Position numbers and translations under genes: made by a program. This document shows, piece after piece, positions 43,406 to 51,886 of a stretch of DNA of 64,000 bases. Every line of letters begins with the position of its first letter. Position 1 is the first letter of the stretch. The DNA is from Candidatus Blautia stercorigallinarum (GTDB lineage: Bacteria > Bacillota > Clostridia > Lachnospirales > Lachnospiraceae). Below the pieces are notes generated by a model. The model saw nothing but the letters and a program-made list of their open reading frames with translations. It ran no database searches and had not been told where the DNA came from. Location: NCBI GenBank assembly GCA_019112785.1, contig DXIQ01000102.1, forward strand, positions 1 to 64,000. Reading direction: 5' to 3'.

Positions 43406-45055
43406 ATGGCTAATGATAAGATTCTGACGGCTGAACAGGAGACGAAGCTGCGTCAGCCCATTGATGATTATATTGGTAAGATTCAGGAGCAGATCGATGG
43501 CCTGAGAAAAGATGGAACAGATCAGGTGGTAGCTCTCCAGAATACAATAGATGGTGTAAAAAGAGACCGTTCTCTTTCCAAAGGGGAAAAGGAAAACCGT
43601 CTGGGAGAACTCCGCAGACAGCTGGAAAAGGCAAAGGCTGTGGAGGCAAAAAACAAAGATGAAGTATCAAAACTGATTTCTCAGGGTGTAAGCTACTTAA
43701 ACGACCACTTTGACAAAGAATATTTCCAGCCGGTGAAAGAAAGCTGTGCCCAGGAAAAAATAAAAGCAAAAGAAAAATACAACAGGAAAATTGCAGAACT
43801 GGCGAAAGAACACCAGGAAATCGTTTCAAAGCTTTCCGCTCATCAGGAAATAAAAGACGAAAATTATGTATATAAAAACCGTCGGTTTGATGCAAAGATG
43901 GAGCTGGAAAAGGATTACCAGACTATAAAAGACAGAAGACATGGGGCATTCAACCACAGATATCATCTGATCGACATGCTTCGTATGTCTAAATTTACAT
44001 TTATGGAATCAAGAGCCCAGAAATGGGAGAACTATAAATATACCTTTAACCGCAGACAGTTCCTTCTGCGGAACGGATTGTATATTGCCATTATCCTGGT
44101 GTTTATCATGCTGTGTATCATCACGCCGATGGTGAAAGGTTCTCCTCTTCTGACCTATAATAACGTGCTGAACATCCTTCAGCAGGCTTCGCCGAGAATG
44201 TTCCTGGCGCTGGGTGTTGCAGGCCTGATCCTCCTTGCAGGTACAGACCTGTCAATCGGACGTATGGTCGGTATGGGTATGACCACGGCAACTATTATCA
44301 TGCATCAGGGAATCAATACCGGCGGTGTGTTCGGACACATTTTTGATTTTACAGGACTGCCGATCGTAGTAAGAATGATTTTTGCTCTGATCATGTGTAT
44401 TCTTCTGTGTACGATATTTACGACTATTGCAGGTTTCTTCACTGCAAAATTCAAGATGCACCCGTTTATTTCAACCATGGCAAACATGCTTATGATCTTC
44501 GGTATTGTTACATATGCCACAAAAGGTGTATCCTTCGGTGCTATTGAACCTACAATCCCGAATATGGTAATCCCCAAGATCAATGGATTCCCTACCATTA
44601 TCATCTGGGCTGTGGCAGCTATCGCTATCGTTTGGTTCATCTGGAATAAAACTACATTCGGAAAAAATCTGTATGCAGTAGGAGGAAACCCTGAAGCGGC
44701 TTCTGTTTCCGGTATTTCTGTATTCGCAGTAACCGTAGGAGCATTTATCCTGGCAGGTATCCTTTATGGATTCGGTTCCTGGCTGGAATGTATCCGTATG
44801 GTTGGTTCCGGTTCCGCAGCTTACGGACAGGGCTGGGAGACAGACGCCATCGCAGCCTGTGTAGTAGGCGGTGTATCCTTTACCGGTGGTATCGGTAAAA
44901 TTTCCGGAGTGGTTGTAGGTGTGCTGATCTTTACTGCGTTGACCTATTCCCTGACCATTCTGGGTATTGACACAAACCTTCAGTTCGTATTCTCAGGCAT
45001 TATCATTCTTGTAGCAGTAACCCTTGACTGTCTGAAATACGTTCAGAAAAAATAA
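43406..45055 (+). CDS. mglC: sugar ABC permease (MglC type) with long coiled-coil N-terminal extension
   Basis: The 549-residue protein has a C-terminal MglC/RbsC-type permease of usual length (from about residue 220; AGTDLSIGRMVGMG, GGNPEAASVSGISV and GGVSFTGGIGKISG are typical). Before it lie about 215 hydrophilic residues rich in Lys, Glu and Gln with heptad-like patterns (GEKENRLGELRRQLEKAKAV; KIKAKEKYNRKIAELAKEH), predicted as coiled coil. Normal MglC is about 330 residues. The extension is in frame, starts after AAAGGGAG, and has no signal peptide, so it should be cytoplasmic, where it could contact the ATPase or a regulator. Confidence 0.9.
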   Translation: MANDKILTAEQETKLRQPIDDYIGKIQEQIDGLRKDGTDQVVALQNTIDGVKRDRSLSKGEKENRLGELRRQLEKAKAVEAKNKDEVSKLISQGVSYLNDHFDKEYFQPVKESCAQEKIKAKEKYNRKIAELAKEHQEIVSKLSAHQEIKDENYVYKNRRFDAKMELEKDYQTIKDRRHGAFNHRYHLIDMLRMSKFTFMESRAQKWENYKYTFNRRQFLLRNGLYIAIILVFIMLCIITPMVKGSPLLTYNNVLNILQQASPRMFLALGVAGLILLAGTDLSIGRMVGMGMTTATIIMHQGINTGGVFGHIFDFTGLPIVVRMIFALIMCILLCTIFTTIAGFFTAKFKMHPFISTMANMLMIFGIVTYATKGVSFGAIEPTIPNMVIPKINGFPTIIIWAVAAIAIVWFIWNKTTFGKNLYAVGGNPEAASVSGISVFAVTVGAFILAGILYGFGSWLECIRMVGSGSAAYGQGWETDAIAACVVGGVSFTGGIGKISGVVVGVLIFTALTYSLTILGIDTNLQFVFSGIIILVAVTLDCLKYVQKK

Positions 45056-45069
45056 TTATATTCCTGCTC

Positions 45070-45150
45070 AAAGGGGCTGGCGCATAAAGATCCCAGGAGA
45101 TCTTGGCGGCAGCTTCTTTGTGCGATAAGCCCGGCAAGCAGCCGCCGTGC
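45070..45150 (+). terminator. compound hairpins after mglC
   Basis: GCATAAAG (about 45081-45088) can pair with CTTTGTGC around AAGATC/GATCTT, and GCCGTG-CTTG-CACGGC forms a second hairpin near 45143-45158. There is no clear T-run, so termination is only likely. The region separates the importer from the two-component genes. Confidence 0.45.
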
Positions 45151-45164
45151 TTGCACGGCTGGTA

Positions 45165-45193
45165 CTGACAATCAGCCGAATTTTTGTTATAAT
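45165..45193 (+). promoter_or_regulatory. promoter of the YesN/YesM sensor operon
   Basis: CTGACA (45165-45170) and an extended -10 TGTTATAAT (TATAAT at 45188-45193) are separated by 17 bases, 40 bases before the regulator's start. Confidence 0.75.
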
Positions 45194-45232
45194 ACTAAAA
45201 TCGCTTGCTAATTTTGGATTTGGAGAGAAAAT

Positions 45233-46843
45233 ATGGATATATATACAGTTCTTCTGGTAGATGACGAGGAAGAGGTCATACAGGTTATCATGAAAAAGAT
45301 CAACTGGGAAGGGCTTGGATTTTCCGTCATCGGCTATGCCAATAACGGGGTGAAAGCTCTGGAAATGGTGGAGGAGTTTCAGCCGGATGTGGTAATGACG
45401 GATATTAAAATGCCCTATATGGACGGTATGGAACTTTCCGGCAGGATCAAGACAGAGTTCCCGGCTACCAAGATCCTGCTCTTTACCGGCTATGATGAAT
45501 TTGAATACGCAAAAGAGGCGGTCCATCTGGAAGTGGAGGAGTACATACTGAAACCGGTGAACTCCATAGAGCTGACCAACGTACTCACCCAGGTAAAGAT
45601 CAAGCTGGATCAGGAAATCAGCGAAAAGAGAAATGTAGCTACTCTGGAAAAGCACTATATGGAGTCTCTGCCTCTTCTCCAGGCGGATTTTTATTCGGCC
45701 CTGATAGAAGGACAACTGGATCAGGAGGAGATCCGGAAATTTCTTTCCGATTACCAGATTTCCTTTGAGGGCCCCTGGCACTGCTGTCTTGTGGTCCATA
45801 CTTCTTCCACCCAGCTGCCGGATAATATGCAGCCGCAGCTTCTGGCAACTTCTGTACAGAAGCAGGCCCGGGAGAAACTGGAAGAGAGATGGCGGAGCAA
45901 AAGTTTTTCTTACCTTGGAAACACAGTCATGCTCTGCCAGCTGAGAAATGAAAACGAGATCTCTGAGCTTACGGATGAATGTGACCGGTTCTGCAAGTAT
46001 GTCCACAGGATCCTGGGGGCAGTGGTTACTGTGGGAGTCGGCCAGGTCTGCAGGGATATCGCAGACCTGGCCCAGTCTTACCGGGGAGCCAGAGAGGCAG
46101 TATCCTACAGGGTTCTTTACGGAGCTTCCAGGGCCATCAATATTATGGAGATCGCACCTCAGGAGACACGGCAGCCTCAGAGAGACAACGAGGGAGAACT
46201 GTCGAAGCTTTTTAAGATGATTCGTCTGGGGTCTGAGGAGGAAGTCAGGGAGGAGGCCGGGAAATATCTGGCCCGGATGTCTTTTCCGGAAAAATCCCTG
46301 CAGCAGCACCATATGGATATTATGGAGCTGCTGGGTGCTTTGTACAGATTTGCAGGAAATAATCATATTGCAGAGGAATTTCTTTCCAAAGATATGAGAG
46401 AGCTTTATGTGCGGCTTCTGGATATGGAGCCGGAGGAACTGCACAGATGGCTGACGAACATCAGTCTGTTCTTCCGGGAGGATCTGATCCTGGCCAGAAG
46501 CAGATCTACCCAGTCCTTCGTCTCCAAGGCAGAAGAGTATGTACGGAATAATTACAGCGATGAGAATCTTTCTCTGGACAGTATCTGTCAGGTTCTGGGA
46601 GTATCCAACTCTTATTTTTCCACTGCCTTTAAGAAAGAAACGGGGAAATCCTTTACCGGATATCTGACAGATTACCGAATGGATCAGGCTGCAAGGCTTC
46701 TTATCGAGACCAGTGAAAAAAGTTATATTATCGGCAGAAGTGTAGGATATACAGACCCGAATTACTTCAGCTATGTTTTTAAGCGGAGATTCGGCGTATC
46801 TCCCTCAAAGTACAGGACGGAGCATGGAACAAGTGAGAAATAA
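45233..46843 (+). CDS. YesN-type response regulator with AraC DNA-binding domain
   Basis: The 536-residue protein has a receiver domain (VLLVDDEEEVIQVIM; phospho-acceptor Asp57 in VVMTDIKMPYMDGM; Lys in YILKPVNS), a long middle domain of the YesN kind, and a C-terminal AraC double HTH (LDSICQVLGVSNSYFSTAFK, then VGYTDPNYFSYVFKRRFG). It pairs with the kinase overlapping its end by 20 bases. It probably controls the Mgl importer upstream in response to extracellular sugar. Confidence 0.92.
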   Translation: MDIYTVLLVDDEEEVIQVIMKKINWEGLGFSVIGYANNGVKALEMVEEFQPDVVMTDIKMPYMDGMELSGRIKTEFPATKILLFTGYDEFEYAKEAVHLEVEEYILKPVNSIELTNVLTQVKIKLDQEISEKRNVATLEKHYMESLPLLQADFYSALIEGQLDQEEIRKFLSDYQISFEGPWHCCLVVHTSSTQLPDNMQPQLLATSVQKQAREKLEERWRSKSFSYLGNTVMLCQLRNENEISELTDECDRFCKYVHRILGAVVTVGVGQVCRDIADLAQSYRGAREAVSYRVLYGASRAINIMEIAPQETRQPQRDNEGELSKLFKMIRLGSEEEVREEAGKYLARMSFPEKSLQQHHMDIMELLGALYRFAGNNHIAEEFLSKDMRELYVRLLDMEPEELHRWLTNISLFFREDLILARSRSTQSFVSKAEEYVRNNYSDENLSLDSICQVLGVSNSYFSTAFKKETGKSFTGYLTDYRMDQAARLLIETSEKSYIIGRSVGYTDPNYFSYVFKRRFGVSPSKYRTEHGTSEK

Positions 46844-48701
46844 GTTTTTGAAATATTTGAACAGACTAAAACCCAGGGGAATGCAAACCACACTTATGTT
46901 TTCCTTTTCTGTGATCTCGGTGTTCATCATGCTGATCCTGGGGACAGTGCTGTATATACGTTTTTCTAACGTATCCCGTGATGAGATCGTAGAGACTACC
47001 AGAAAGCTTATGGAGCAAACCGGTGAAAATCTGGAGGATTATCTGGTGAGCATGCGCCAGATCTCTGATGCCGTGTATTATAATGTAGTGAAAGAAAGTG
47101 ATTTTTCTACCCAGGAAAGCTCGATCCAAAAAGGCATGAATCTCCTCTATGAGGCTAACCGGGATAACTTGAGGAGCATTGCCATATACAATAATTATGG
47201 AAGCCTTATGGCGGCGGAGCCGGTGGCTTCCCAGAAAGAAGATCCCAATGTGACAAAGCAGAGCTGGTATCAGAATGCTATGGAGGAAATGGAAAATATG
47301 CATTTTTCCACTCCTCATATCCAGAACCTGTTTGACGACGGCACCATGGGATATTATTGGGTTATTACTTTAAGCCGGGCGGTGGAGCTTACAGAAGGGG
47401 GAGATTCCCGGACGGGAGTCCTTCTGGTAGATATGGACTATTCCAGCATTTCCCGTATGATGGACCAGATTAATACGGCCAACAGCGGTCAGTATTTCTA
47501 TCTCTGCGACAGCAATGGAGAGATCATTTATCATCCCAGGCAGGTGCAGATCAGCGACGGGATCTTTGAGGAAAATAACCAGGCTACCGCAGATTATAAG
47601 GAAGGGATCTATGATGAAAAATTTAACGGGGAACATCGGAAGGTCCTGGTGAACACTGTCAGTTATACCGGCTGGAAGCTGGTAGGGGTGATCCCCTATT
47701 CTACTTTTACCTATGGCATGCTGAATATCCGGTACTTTATCATGATGCTGATACTGCTTATGGCTATGATGCTTGCCTTTGTAAACAGAATGGTCTCTGT
47801 GTGGATATCCAGTCCCCTTCTGAAACTGAATGATTCTGTGAAGGGTTATGAAGCGGGGGAAGAACCGCAGATCTATATCGGCGGCTCTCAGGAGATCCGC
47901 CATCTGGGATATTCCATACAAAAGTCCTACGAACAGATCGATGACCTTATGAAGAAAATTGTCCTGGAGCAGAATGAGCGGAGAAAAAGCGAACTGGATG
48001 CTCTCCAAAGCCAGATCAACCCTCACTTTTTATATAATACTCTGGAATCCATTACCTGGATGGTAGAGGGAGAGAAAAATGATGAGGCTGCCTTTATGAT
48101 CACCCAGCTGGCAAAGTTTTTCCGGATCAGCCTCTCCAAAGGGCGGACGGTGATCAGTATCAAGGATGAACTGCAGCATGCTCAGAGTTATATGAACATA
48201 CAGAAGGTTCGGTATAAGAATGCATTTTCCGTCTTATTTGATGTGGAGGAAGAGGCATGTTCCTGCTGTACGGTGAAACTGGTCCTTCAGCCTATCCTGG
48301 AAAATGCTATCAGCTATGGGGTCAGCGCCATGGATGAAGGAGGAGAAATCCGGATCACGGGACGAAAGGAAGGCGGAAAGGTAATTCTGACTGTGACAGA
48401 CAATGGTATCGGCATGTCCCGGGAAGAAGCGGCATTTGTCCTTACAGACAATACAAGGGTGCCTAAACGGGGCTCCGGCGTAGGTCTGGTAAATGTGAAC
48501 AATCGGATCCAGCTGCTTTTTGGGAAAGAATACGGGCTGAAAATAGAAAGCGAGCCTGATGAGGGAACTGCCGTATCTATCATTATCCCGGCAGTGCCCT
48601 ATACAGAGGAAAACAGAAAGATCCTGGAGAAGGGCTATCTGTTCGGCAAAGATGTGATCAAGAAGATTGAAGACGCAGGTATGGAAGATGAAAAACAGTA
48701 A
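46824..48701 (+). CDS. YesM-type sensor histidine kinase
   Basis: The 625-residue kinase has an N-terminal membrane segment (about 22-45), a large extracellular dCache-like domain, a second membrane segment (about 305-325), a HAMP region, the His_kinase motif LQSQINPHFLYNTLESITWM and a C-terminal ATPase domain (VLQPILENAISYGV, DNGIGM, GSGVGLVNVNNR). ATG 46824 lies inside the end of the regulator gene. It overlaps the next gene, a sugar-binding protein, by 14 bases; such binding proteins can present ligand to the sensor domain. Confidence 0.92.
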   Translation: MEQVRNKFLKYLNRLKPRGMQTTLMFSFSVISVFIMLILGTVLYIRFSNVSRDEIVETTRKLMEQTGENLEDYLVSMRQISDAVYYNVVKESDFSTQESSIQKGMNLLYEANRDNLRSIAIYNNYGSLMAAEPVASQKEDPNVTKQSWYQNAMEEMENMHFSTPHIQNLFDDGTMGYYWVITLSRAVELTEGGDSRTGVLLVDMDYSSISRMMDQINTANSGQYFYLCDSNGEIIYHPRQVQISDGIFEENNQATADYKEGIYDEKFNGEHRKVLVNTVSYTGWKLVGVIPYSTFTYGMLNIRYFIMMLILLMAMMLAFVNRMVSVWISSPLLKLNDSVKGYEAGEEPQIYIGGSQEIRHLGYSIQKSYEQIDDLMKKIVLEQNERRKSELDALQSQINPHFLYNTLESITWMVEGEKNDEAAFMITQLAKFFRISLSKGRTVISIKDELQHAQSYMNIQKVRYKNAFSVLFDVEEEACSCCTVKLVLQPILENAISYGVSAMDEGGEIRITGRKEGGKVILTVTDNGIGMSREEAAFVLTDNTRVPKRGSGVGLVNVNNRIQLLFGKEYGLKIESEPDEGTAVSIIIPAVPYTEENRKILEKGYLFGKDVIKKIEDAGMEDEKQ

Positions 48702-49659
48702 AAAAGTATTTATCCTTACAGAGGCAGTCCTGGGGGTTCTGGTCCTGATCCTGGCAGTGATCATGCTTTTGGACAGAAACGGAAAGGAACCTTACAAGGT
48801 TTCTGTGATCATTGAAAATTCCGAGGACAACCAGTGGGCGGCTTTTCGCTATGGCCTGCGGATGGCGGCGAAAGACCGGCAGGTGGAGGTCTCTGTGGTG
48901 CCTACAGAAGGAGCCATGACCCTGGAAGAAGAGCAGGAGCTTATAGAACAGGAAATCTATAACGGGGCCGACGGGGTCATCGTTCAGCCGGTCCCCGGCT
49001 CAGACACAGAAGAGATGCTGAAAAAAATTGAGAAAAAGGTGCCGGTGATGCTGGTGGGATCAGCAGCTGCCAAGGAGGGTGGGGAAACTTTTCCGGTGAC
49101 CCAGCCGGATAATTATGCTATGGGACAGGCTCTGGCAGAAGAACTGATCCGGGACTGTGCGGATAATCTCCGTGGAAAGTCTCTGGGGATCGTCTCCTGT
49201 GCCGGGGATTCCCAGGCGGTTCAGGAACGAAGCGCAGGATTCCAGGAGGCCCTGAAGGGCATGGGAACCCGGGTGAGTTGGAATGTAGAAGGTATTTTTG
49301 GAGAGGAAGAGACCAATTCTCTGGAGTCGCTGCCTAAGGTGGATTTTGTCATTGCCCTGGACGATGGGAGCACAACGGCAGCGGGAGAGTATTCTGTCTC
49401 AAATGATCTCCACGGGGCCATTGTCTATGGAATTGGAAATTCCACAGAGGCAGTTTACTATCTGGATACCGGCCGAACCCAGTGCCTGGTAGTGCCGGAT
49501 GAATTTAACGTAGGTTATCAGAGTCTGGATGAGATGTCCCGGAAGCTGGGACATTCTTTCCGGAAGATGAAGGACCGGCAGACTATTTACACGGTGATCC
49601 AAAGAGATACCCTTTTCACAAAGGAGAATCAGGAGCTGCTCTTTACTATGAGTCAGTAA
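48688..49659 (+). CDS. membrane-anchored periplasmic-binding-protein-like sugar sensor
   Basis: The 323-residue product has a single N-terminal hydrophobic anchor (about residues 6-25, no lipobox) and a type I periplasmic binding fold: KVSVIIENSEDNQWAAFRYG, YNGADGVIVQPVPGSD, VGSAAAKEGG and ALDDGSTTAAGEY. It begins within the kinase gene and precedes a second binding protein by 13 bases. In related Firmicutes clusters a binding protein acts as a co-sensor for the YesM-type kinase. Because it is anchored and has no importer of its own, that role is more likely than transport. Confidence 0.82.
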   Translation: MKNSKKVFILTEAVLGVLVLILAVIMLLDRNGKEPYKVSVIIENSEDNQWAAFRYGLRMAAKDRQVEVSVVPTEGAMTLEEEQELIEQEIYNGADGVIVQPVPGSDTEEMLKKIEKKVPVMLVGSAAAKEGGETFPVTQPDNYAMGQALAEELIRDCADNLRGKSLGIVSCAGDSQAVQERSAGFQEALKGMGTRVSWNVEGIFGEEETNSLESLPKVDFVIALDDGSTTAAGEYSVSNDLHGAIVYGIGNSTEAVYYLDTGRTQCLVVPDEFNVGYQSLDEMSRKLGHSFRKMKDRQTIYTVIQRDTLFTKENQELLFTMSQ

Positions 49660-49672
49660 AAAGAGGTATGAG

Positions 49673-50707
49673 ATGAAAAATAAAAAGGTTTTAGCTGCAG
49701 GGCTGGCCTTCTGCGTAAGTCTCCAGGGGCTGGCTTCCTGTGCAGAAGAGGAACGGTCAGAGGATGTCCGGGCTCAGATCGGAGTAGCCTGTTATGATCA
49801 GGATGACATATTTATCAGTGAGCTGCTGGAGTGTGTGGAAGATGAACTGGGCCTGCTGAAAGATGATTCTTTTCAGGCTGCGGTAACTGTCCGGGACGGT
49901 GCAGGTTCCCAGAAGATCCAGAATGATCAGGTAGAAGAGCTTATCAATGCAGGCTGTGATATCCTCTGTGTCAATCTGGTGGACCGGGCAGACCCTTCAG
50001 AGATTATAGATCTTGCCAGAGAAAATGAGGTGCCGATCATTTTCTTTAACCGGGAGCCGGTGGCAGAGGACATGCTTCAGTGGGAAAAATTGTATTATGT
50101 AGGCGCAGACGCCAAACAGTCGGGGATCATGCAGGGAGAACTGGCGGCGGACGCTATAAAAGAGAATCCCCAGATCGACCGGAACAAGGACGGAAAGATT
50201 CAGTATGTGGTCCTTGAAGGAGAGCCGGGACATCAGGATGCCATCATCCGGACGGAAAACGCTGTGGAGACTCTGAGAGAGCAGGGAGTGGAGCTGGAGA
50301 AGCTCAGTTACGGAATCGCGAACTGGAACAGAGCCCAGGCGGAAAACCGTATGCTTCAGATGATCAGCCAGCACCAGAATCAGATAGAGCTGGTCCTGGC
50401 TAATAATGACGCTATGGCCCTTGGAGCCCTTGATGCTTATAAGAAACTGAACCGGACAGAATCGGCTCTTCCGGTGTTCTTTGGAATTGACGGTACCAAG
50501 GAAGGACTGGAAGCCGTCCGGGAAAAGAAAATGTCAGGAACCGTGTACAATGATAAGGAAGGACAGGCGAAAGCCATAGCAAAGCTGGCGAAAGCCCTGG
50601 TTACCGGCAGAGGAATGGCGGATATAGAATTTGAAAGTGAAAAATATATCTATCTTCCTTATGCAAAGGTTACTCCGGATAATGTAGAAGAGTACATTCA
50701 AAGGTAG
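49673..50707 (+). CDS. galactose/glucose-binding lipoprotein (MglB type, normal order)
   Basis: The 344-residue protein has a lipobox (LASC), then the MglB domains in ordinary order: IGVACYDQDDIFISELLECV, NLVDRADPSEIIDLARENEV, PIIFFNREPV, YYVGADAKQSGIMQGE, the calcium loop DRNKDGKIQYVVLEG, EPGHQDAIIRT, VLANNDAMALGA and FGIDGTKEGLEAV. It is the last gene of the sensor operon. It may deliver sugar to the MglA/C importer or act as a co-sensor with the kinase. It is a useful template against which the permuted protein at 40373 can be aligned. Confidence 0.92.
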   Translation: MKNKKVLAAGLAFCVSLQGLASCAEEERSEDVRAQIGVACYDQDDIFISELLECVEDELGLLKDDSFQAAVTVRDGAGSQKIQNDQVEELINAGCDILCVNLVDRADPSEIIDLARENEVPIIFFNREPVAEDMLQWEKLYYVGADAKQSGIMQGELAADAIKENPQIDRNKDGKIQYVVLEGEPGHQDAIIRTENAVETLREQGVELEKLSYGIANWNRAQAENRMLQMISQHQNQIELVLANNDAMALGALDAYKKLNRTESALPVFFGIDGTKEGLEAVREKKMSGTVYNDKEGQAKAIAKLAKALVTGRGMADIEFESEKYIYLPYAKVTPDNVEEYIQR

Positions 50708-50757
50708 ATTTACACTGCCGTAAGTGAATAATAGTGTTTCCCTGGCTTATCCCTTTA

Positions 50758-50805
50758 TGTTATAATATTTAGCGGGGCTGTCGTATAAGTGGTACGGCAG
50801 TCCCG
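50758..50805 (+). promoter_or_regulatory. extended -10 promoter followed by an attenuator-like hairpin
   Basis: An extended -10 (TGTTATAAT, TATAAT at 50761-50766) is followed within a few bases by a 13-bp stem, CGGGGCTGTCGTA (50773-50785) with TACGGCAGTCCCG (50793-50805; two G-T pairs), and TTTAT. The hairpin may end transcription from the upstream genes or attenuate the TSUP gene that starts at 50851. Confidence 0.5.
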
Positions 50806-50850
50806 TTTATCAGTTGTGTCTTCAGGATCCCAGGGATCCGGGAAGATCCT

Positions 50851-51645
50851 ATGACTATTTACGATAAAGGGATGAGAATTTTGTTAGAGATCATTGTCTG
50901 TTTTATTGCAGGAATGGGAGCAGGTCTGGGAACCGGCTTTGCAGGGATGAGCGCTGCCGCTGTGATCAGTCCCATGCTGATCACTTTCCTGGGAATGCCG
51001 GCCTACCAGGCAGTGGGGATCGCCCTTGCCAGCGATGTCCTTGCCAGTGCCGCCAGCGCTTATACCTACGGGAAGAATAAAAACCTGGACATCCGCAACG
51101 GCCTGATCATGATGGCTGCTGTCCTTGTTATGACCATGGTGGGAAGCTGGCTGGCAAGCCTTATGCCGGACAGCACTATGGGGAGCTTTTCCGTGATCAT
51201 GACTTTACTTCTGGGTGTGAAATTTATTGCAAAACCAGTTATGACCACCAAAGAACTCATGAATGGAGTCAGCAGAAAGGTCCGGGTGATCCAGTCCGTT
51301 GTCTGTGGTATTGTTATCGGCTTCATCTGTGGCTTTGTAGGCGCCGGCGGGGGAATGATGATGCTGCTGATCCTGACCTCTGTTCTGGGCTATGAACTGA
51401 AAACCGCTGTGGGGACCAGCGTTTTTATTATGACTTTTACAGCTTTTACCGGAGCAGTCAGCCATTTTACTATCGGAGGGATGCCGGACATAAGTTGCCT
51501 GGTACTTTGCATCATCTTTACCCTGATCTGGGCAGAGATCGCAGCCCGCTTCGCAAACAAAGCAGAGCCTATTACTCTGAACCGTGTGACCGGAGCCGTA
51601 CTGGTAATCCTGGGACTTATAATGATAGGGGTAAATTTGCTATGA
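50851..51645 (+). CDS. TSUP-family (TauE/SafE) membrane transporter
   Basis: The 264-residue protein has about eight membrane segments in two similar halves, with the duplicated glycine-rich motif GMGAGLGTGFAGMSAAAVISP near the N-terminus (split as GMGAGLGTGFAG and MSAAAV) and GFICGFVGAGGGMMMLLIL in the second half. TSUP proteins move sulfite, sulfonates or other organic anions. The start may be ATG 50851 or ATG 50872; neither has a strong ribosome-binding site. Its stop codon lies inside the left arm of the palindromic element at 51640. Confidence 0.85.
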   Translation: MTIYDKGMRILLEIIVCFIAGMGAGLGTGFAGMSAAAVISPMLITFLGMPAYQAVGIALASDVLASAASAYTYGKNKNLDIRNGLIMMAAVLVMTMVGSWLASLMPDSTMGSFSVIMTLLLGVKFIAKPVMTTKELMNGVSRKVRVIQSVVCGIVIGFICGFVGAGGGMMMLLILTSVLGYELKTAVGTSVFIMTFTAFTGAVSHFTIGGMPDISCLVLCIIFTLIWAEIAARFANKAEPITLNRVTGAVLVILGLIMIGVNLL

Positions 51646-51857
51646 AAGCCCAGTCTCAAAGCATAGTCCCATGGACTGCTTGAGTCCGATGGGACTATGC
51701 TTTAGAGACGCTAACCAGCATGAACAAGGAGGCCGTCAGGCCGGATTGTGAATGCTGGATCAGGATTACGGGAGTGCGGAGCACGGAGTAATCCGCAGGG
51801 CTTTCATAGACTGTAGGAACAGTCTCAAAGCATAGTCCCATGGACTGCCAGCAGTCC
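51640..51857. repeat. branched palindromic element with 29-base direct repeat upstream of birA
   Basis: A closing 12-bp stem (CTATGAAAGCCC 51640-51651 with 51798-51809) encloses three hairpins: 51653-51709 (18-bp stem with one bulge), 51715-51758 (CCAGCAT/ATGCTGG with inner GGCC/GGCC), and 51763-51794 (GGATTAC/GTAATCC with inner GTGC/GCAC). The 29 bases at 51651-51679 recur exactly at 51820-51848. The repeat ends in a short hairpin (GGACTG at 51842-51847 with CAGTCC) followed by GTAGTTTTATT. It could be a folded RNA or a mobile repeat. Confidence 0.75.
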
Positions 51858-51886
51858 GTAGTTTTATTGTAATTGGAGGCAAGAAT

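Noticed and set aside
45068-46444. 458-codon minus-strand open frame
   Set aside because: It lies antisense to the clear YesN-type regulator, has no domain pattern and is rich in His/Leu/Ser typical of a reversed coding frame.
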